The notes under the pieces were generated by a model, which ran no database searches, was not told where the DNA came from, and worked only from the letters and a program-made list of their open reading frames with translations. From Prevotellaceae bacterium (lineage in GTDB: Bacteria; Bacteroidota; Bacteroidia; Bacteroidales; UBA932), in the NCBI GenBank assembly GCA_031257455.1, contig JAIROQ010000085.1, positions 1 through 18,707 of the forward strand: a stretch of DNA of 18,707 nt, written 5' to 3'. Of this stretch, positions 16,138 to 18,707 are shown in pieces. The position numbers were made by a program, and so were the translations under genes. Positions within the stretch are counted from its first letter, which is position 1, and every line of letters starts with the position of its first letter.

Positions 16138-16509
16138 GAAAGGCAAAATGACCTTGCGGGGACGATTCCGCAACGTTGCGGAAAGGCAAAACAGGTGTCG
16201 GGGACGATTCCGCAACGTTGCGGAAAGGCAAAACAGGTGGCGGGGACGATTCCGCAATGTTGCGGAAAGGCAAAACAGGTGGCGGGGACGATTCCGCAAC
16301 GTTGCGGAATGGCAAAACAGGTGTCGGGGACATTTCCGCAACGTTGCAGAAAGGCAAAACAGGTGTCGGGGACATTTCCGCAACGTTGCGGAAAGGCAAA
16401 ACAGGTGTCGGGGACGGTTCCGCAACGTTGCGGAAAGACAAAACAGGTGGCGGGGACGATTCCGCAACGTTGCGGAAAGGCAAAACAGGTGGCGGGGACA
16501 ATTCCCGGC
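16138..16509. repeat. 42-bp tandem array carrying an 18-bp palindrome per unit
   Basis: Eight full units begin at 16162 and repeat every 42 bases to 16497, with partial units at both ends. Each holds TTCCGCAACGTTGCGGAA, a perfect 18-base palindrome, and a 24-base constant segment AGGCAAAACAGGTGKCGGGG plus ACGA. Variants are few: unit 3 has CAATGTTG, unit 5 has TTGCAGAA, and units 5-6 have ACATTT for ACGATT. Because 42 is divisible by three, frames stay open on both strands, but the palindrome and the lack of a start signal speak against coding. It is not a CRISPR, since the would-be spacers are the same. Confidence 0.95.
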
Positions 16510-16534
16510 GTAAGCGCGGGGGTACAGGGCAGCC

Positions 16535-16622
16535 CCCTGCCTTTCGCGCGGCATACTGCCGGTGCATCGTGAAATGTCCGTGCGCCGCGCGAGGTGCAGG
16601 GCGGGACATGTAGTGCTACTAA
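16535..16622 (-). repeat. Dispersed GC-rich element, copy 2 (inverted)
   Basis: This is the reverse-complement counterpart of 2944-3032, about 88% identical by eye, and keeps the CGCGCGGCG stem with one G-U change. It directly abuts the end of the palindrome array. The two copies bracket about 13.5 kb including the whole cell-wall block. Confidence 0.75.
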
Positions 16623-16631
16623 GGTTGGAAA

Positions 16632-16760
16632 AATTTACAGATTTACAGATTTACGGATTTGGCTTGCGCCACTGCGCTTGCCGCGACTTACGACTAAAAA
16701 AGACTTTTAGGGGTGATTTTCTAAAATCCGTGTAATCCGTAATAATCCGTGTAATCCGTA
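16632..16760. repeat. Simple-repeat block (TTTACAGA, AATCCGTGT) with a shared 23-mer
   Basis: It contains TTTACAGATTTACAGATTTA (16634-16653), the 23-base segment shared with 12226-12248 (16673-16695), and three or four AATCCGT(GT) units at 16726-16760. Non-coding. Confidence 0.7.
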
Positions 16761-16769
16761 CCTATAGTA

Positions 16770-16799
16770 TTTGCATTTAAAATATTTTTTCTACCTTTG
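16770..16799 (+). promoter_or_regulatory. Strong Bacteroidetes-type promoter
   Basis: TTTG (16770-16773), an 18-base spacer and TACCTTTG (16792-16799) give the best promoter match in the window. It faces away from the two-component operon into a stretch without a convincing protein gene, just upstream of the structured segment below. Confidence 0.65.
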
Positions 16800-16805
16800 C
16801 AACAT

Positions 16806-17001
16806 ATTCCATGCTCCTTAAAACATTTTGAGTGCTTTTATTCCATCTTTGAAATCTCGACAATTTCGTACATGGAGAATAAAATAAAACCACAAAACAA
16901 ACGTGAGTTTTGCCTTATTCCATGTACAGGTAGTCGAGAACCTCAAAGATATAAGGTAAGTTCACGTTTCACATTTTATACCTGACCGCTCTGCAAAGAG
17001 C
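16806..17001 (+). ncRNA. Candidate structured RNA with a long rod-like hairpin (6S-like shape)
   Basis: Starting about 7 bases after a perfect -7 element, the plus strand folds into a long rod. CTTTGA (16847) pairs with TCAAAG (16943); TCTCGAC (16855) with GTCGAGA (16933); GTACATGG (16868) with CCATGTAC (16920); AATAA (16878) with TTATT (16915); CAAAAC (16893) with GTTTTG (16907), capped by an 8-base loop. That gives 32 base pairs separated by small internal loops. A further TTTTAT/ATAAGG pairing may extend it. A second hairpin, GCTCT-GCAA-AGAGC with a GNRA loop, lies at 16988-17001. Shape and size (about 190 bases) recall 6S RNA, but I see no decisive signature and the 3' end is uncertain. 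A 37-codon ORF at 16872-16985 overlaps the rod and is probably incidental. Confidence 0.45.
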
Positions 17002-17070
17002 TCACCCGAAACAAGACCGACCAAATAGAAGCTGCCAAGATGTAAAAAGGCGCGAATTACGTGGACATAG

Positions 17071-17143
17071 TGCGGAATGAGGGATTGTTTTGATGAGTGT
17101 TTGTTTGGGGATAAATTAAGTGCAAAACAATCCCAAAACCGCA
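17071..17143. other. Long inverted repeat / stem-loop
   Basis: GGGATTGTTTTG (17081-17092) is perfectly complementary to CAAAACAATCCC (17123-17134), with a 30-base loop. Outside a small internal loop TGCGG (17071) also pairs with CCGCA (17139), giving 17 pairs. No T-run follows on either strand, so it is not a standard terminator. It may be the 3' domain of the RNA begun at 16806, or a separate element. Confidence 0.55.
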
Positions 17144-17148
17144 AAAGA

Positions 17149-17220
17149 AGTATGAGGTATGAAGTATGAACGCTGGCGCACCAAATCTTTGAATTTTTAA
17201 ATCTTTAAATTTTTAAATTA
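17149..17220. repeat. Composite simple-repeat block at the bacterial/protist junction
   Basis: GTATGAG/GTATGAA units, then CGCTGGCGC, then TTTTTAAATCTTTAAATTT runs reproduce the module order of 3189-3277. Unambiguously bacterial-type sequence ends here. Confidence 0.75.
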
Positions 17221-17221
17221 A

Positions 17222-17461
17222 TATAATTATATCCCATTCATTAATAAGTTACGGGCAAATGAGCAATTCGCACAAAAACCAGCGATTTTGTTAATGGATA
17301 ACTGTTCCATCCAGACGAAACCACAGGTTCTTCCGATTTTGAGAGAACACGAGGTGCAGATCATGACTTTCCCGCCCCACACGACTCAGATATTCCAGGC
17401 TCTCGACCTGAGTCTATTTGGCGTGTGAAAGAGGAAATTGCACGAGAAGCTGCCCTTCGGC
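17222..17461 (+). pseudogene. Fragment of a eukaryotic pogo/Tigger-like DDE transposase
   Basis: Open from 17222 to an in-frame TGA at 17426, the translation contains 'AILLMDNCSI', 'ILREHEVQIMTFPPHTTQIF' and 'QALDLSLFGV', then continues past the stop as 'KRKLHEKLPFGS'. This is the DDE_1-type catalytic core end: the 'LLMDN' aspartate, the 'FPPHTTHIFQPLDLSLFG'-like block, and the following basic segment. Such elements are typical of eukaryotes and are abundant in trichomonads; bacteria do not normally carry them. The N-terminal part is absent because the sequence changes to bacterial repeat at 17220. The TGA replaces an expected Phe-like codon and the match fades after 'LPFGS', so the copy is dead or poorly sequenced. 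Confidence 0.65.
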
Positions 17462-17969
17462 AGTCAACGAGCAATATCCTCACCGTGCCTCAGGAGATTG
17501 CAACGACACAAACCAGGAACAGAGCGAGCAAAAACCCTGGAAGAGAATGCTTGCGAGCTGACAGCCGACAAAGCCCGAAATCAGCACGACTGGAGGATTC
17601 TAAATATCGCGAGAGTTTCTCAGTGAAGCAGCCTAAAGAATGGGCAATCGCCAGAAGACGAGAGGATGAAATCGGGCAATCGCACTCCTTCAGATCCTGC
17701 TGGAAGTGGTCGACCACTCTCAAGGAATCTTCTCGAATTAGACACTCTGTCCTGAATCAACCCGACCTCCTGCTGCTCGTCCTCAACACCCGATCAACCT
17801 GCGATCTCTCTCATTCAATTTCTCACATACTCCAGATTCCATATCGTTGAAGTCGAAGATAAACTTCAGTACCGAACGACTTTCAATCTCGACTTTAATG
17901 TATCCCAATTCGAAACTGAAAAAGTGCGCGACTGTGAGTAAATATGCCACTGGCACTGAATTCTCTCCC
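17462..17969. other. Unassigned sequence between two protist-like fragments
   Basis: A 141-codon plus-strand frame (17425-17850) crosses this region, but its translation is biased (Ser/Arg/Thr rich) and shows no motif. It probably covers decayed transposon sequence. Base composition is unlike the bacterial genes. I see no supported gene. Confidence 0.35.
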
Positions 17970-18426
17970 TAAAGTTCCGAAGACTTCGATATAGTTCAGG
18001 CCGATATTCCAATTTCCTCCATGGTTCTGTCCATTCTGCTTTAAGAATATAGCTGTCCAAGGTCTTGATTCACTCACAATGATATGTTCCAGTTGCAAGT
18101 GTTCCATTAAGTTCGGTTGTATCCTTTCTTTCATCGATTAAATTCCAATCTTCCCCATCATTTGATCCCAACAACTGCCACGTCTTCATATGATCATTTC
18201 CTGAATCAAGCATTGCACTTTGTATTGTATATGCTTCAACAGTAAAAGTCAATCCTGGTACTGCAAACACCAATCCTAGTGCTCGTGATGACGTATCTCC
18301 GAAAGTATACTCCGTCTCAATCACATAATAAGGTTTCACCAATTCAGATTCTCTTGGGAAAGTGCAACAATACCCGCTGCTCCCGAATATTCCATTCAAA
18401 CCAACATTCTTCCCTCCGTAATGAAC
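17970..18426 (-). pseudogene. F5/8 type C (discoidin-like) domain protein fragment with a frameshift
   Basis: Frame 1 (18426 to about 18080) reads '...NGIFGSSG', 'LGLVFAVPGLTFTVEAYTIQS', 'MKTWQLLGSNDGEDWNLIDER' and 'TELNG'. The WxLxGSNDGxxWxxIDER block is the centre of F5/8C domains in trichomonad proteins, where it often follows a BTB domain. Frame 2 (about 18075 to 17970) supplies the domain end: 'AIFLKQNGQNHGGNWNIGLN' then 'YIEVFGTL', matching the usual 'RQTGpNhrg...lsyvEfFGtL'. One base-level shift near 18075 therefore breaks an otherwise complete domain, by decay or sequencing error. The family is protist-type; partner domains are not visible. Confidence 0.6.
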
Positions 18427-18673
18427 GACACATTTCCGTTCCGACTATTTGTGCGATTGCACCTTCAGCAGACTTAAACCGTGAAGCGACTGTTAAAAAC
18501 CGACCTTCATGTTGTTCCACAAATCCTGTAATTTTGGCGATCGAATCATTAATGAGAAATCATTTGCTGGCAAAAAGTGCGACGACCGATAGCTCAGAAA
18601 AACTCAGCAAGACAGGGAATCGTCAGAATGACTTTAGGGTTTGATCAAAAAGCATGGAAGATCAGCGATATAC
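18427..18673. other. No supported feature
   Basis: It may include the upstream part of the F5/8C-type gene on the minus strand, but no frame shows a recognisable motif. Composition fits the preceding protist-like stretch. Confidence 0.3.
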
Positions 18674-18704
<31 letters not shown>

Positions 18705-18707
18705 AAA

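Noticed and set aside
16138..16509. CRISPR array
   Set aside because: The segments between palindromes are almost identical, so there are no unique spacers, and no cas gene is present.
16117..16613. Several long overlapping ORFs on both strands across the 42-bp array
   Set aside because: A 42-base period keeps all frames open automatically. The products are 14-residue repeats in every frame, with no start signal or codon-level conservation.
16797..16985. 62-codon ORF (or 37 codons from 16872) under the strong promoter
   Set aside because: Its first start is a TTG inside the -7 element and the rest overlaps the perfectly paired rod. The translation shows no motif. Kept only as an alternative to the RNA.
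17071..17143. Terminal inverted repeats of an insertion sequence
   Set aside because: The arms are only 30 bases apart and enclose no gene, so a stem-loop is the simpler reading.
17426..17428. TGA read as tryptophan in the transposase fragment (alternative genetic code)
   Set aside because: One codon is no evidence, the family would expect a Phe-like residue there, and the similarity soon fades, which fits decay.
17425..17850. 141-codon plus-strand ORF in the protist-like part
   Set aside because: No domain or motif, biased composition, and it begins in the wrong frame over the transposase tail.

Overview
The window is a piece of a Bacteroidetes chromosome, most likely Bacteroidales, joined near position 17220 to sequence that looks eukaryotic (parabasalid-type). 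The bacterial assignment rests on: the gene order purH-mreB-mreC-mreD-mrdA-rodA, which is familiar from this phylum; an outer-membrane beta-barrel receptor with an N-terminal carboxypeptidase-regulatory-like domain; the near absence of Shine-Dalgarno sequences; several matches to the phylum's promoter form (-7 TAnnTTTG with -33 TTTG); and a four-helix-bundle (S23/IVS-type) gene.

Layout. 1-307: end of a surface-type protein. 352-2820: TonB-receptor-like outer-membrane protein. 2821-3336: repeat-rich gap. 3337-8964 (minus strand): rodA, mrdA (PBP2), mreD, mreC and mreB, the rod-shape elongation machinery, tightly packed with several overlaps. 9019-9381: four-helix-bundle gene bounded by short inverted repeats. 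9410-10942: purH. 11069-11789: zeta-toxin-like P-loop kinase with a 50-residue partner gene that was not obvious at first sight. 11898-12101: small unknown gene. 12261-13109: membrane-anchored LytTR regulator. 13243-15917: a two-component pair whose sensor kinase carries an in-frame, repeat-derived insertion of about 97 residues. 15918-17220: no convincing protein gene, but a 42-bp tandem array of palindromes, a long dispersed element in inverted orientation to a copy at 2944, a strong promoter and a candidate structured RNA.

From 17222 to the end nothing looks bacterial: a decayed pogo/Tigger-like DDE transposase tail, a frameshifted F5/8 type C (discoidin-like) domain of the kind abundant in trichomonads, and an A27 run. 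A chimeric contig, or host DNA joined to a protist-associated symbiont (for example of termite gut flagellates), is the likeliest reading; true integration cannot be excluded from sequence alone.

Functionally, the mre/mrd/rod block builds the lateral cell wall: MreB filaments position MreC/MreD, PBP2 (transpeptidase) and RodA (glycosyltransferase). The two-component system and the LytTR protein are independent signalling genes with their own promoters. A striking theme is the load of simple and dispersed repeats at nearly every gene border, in some cases supplying stop codons or protein ends.
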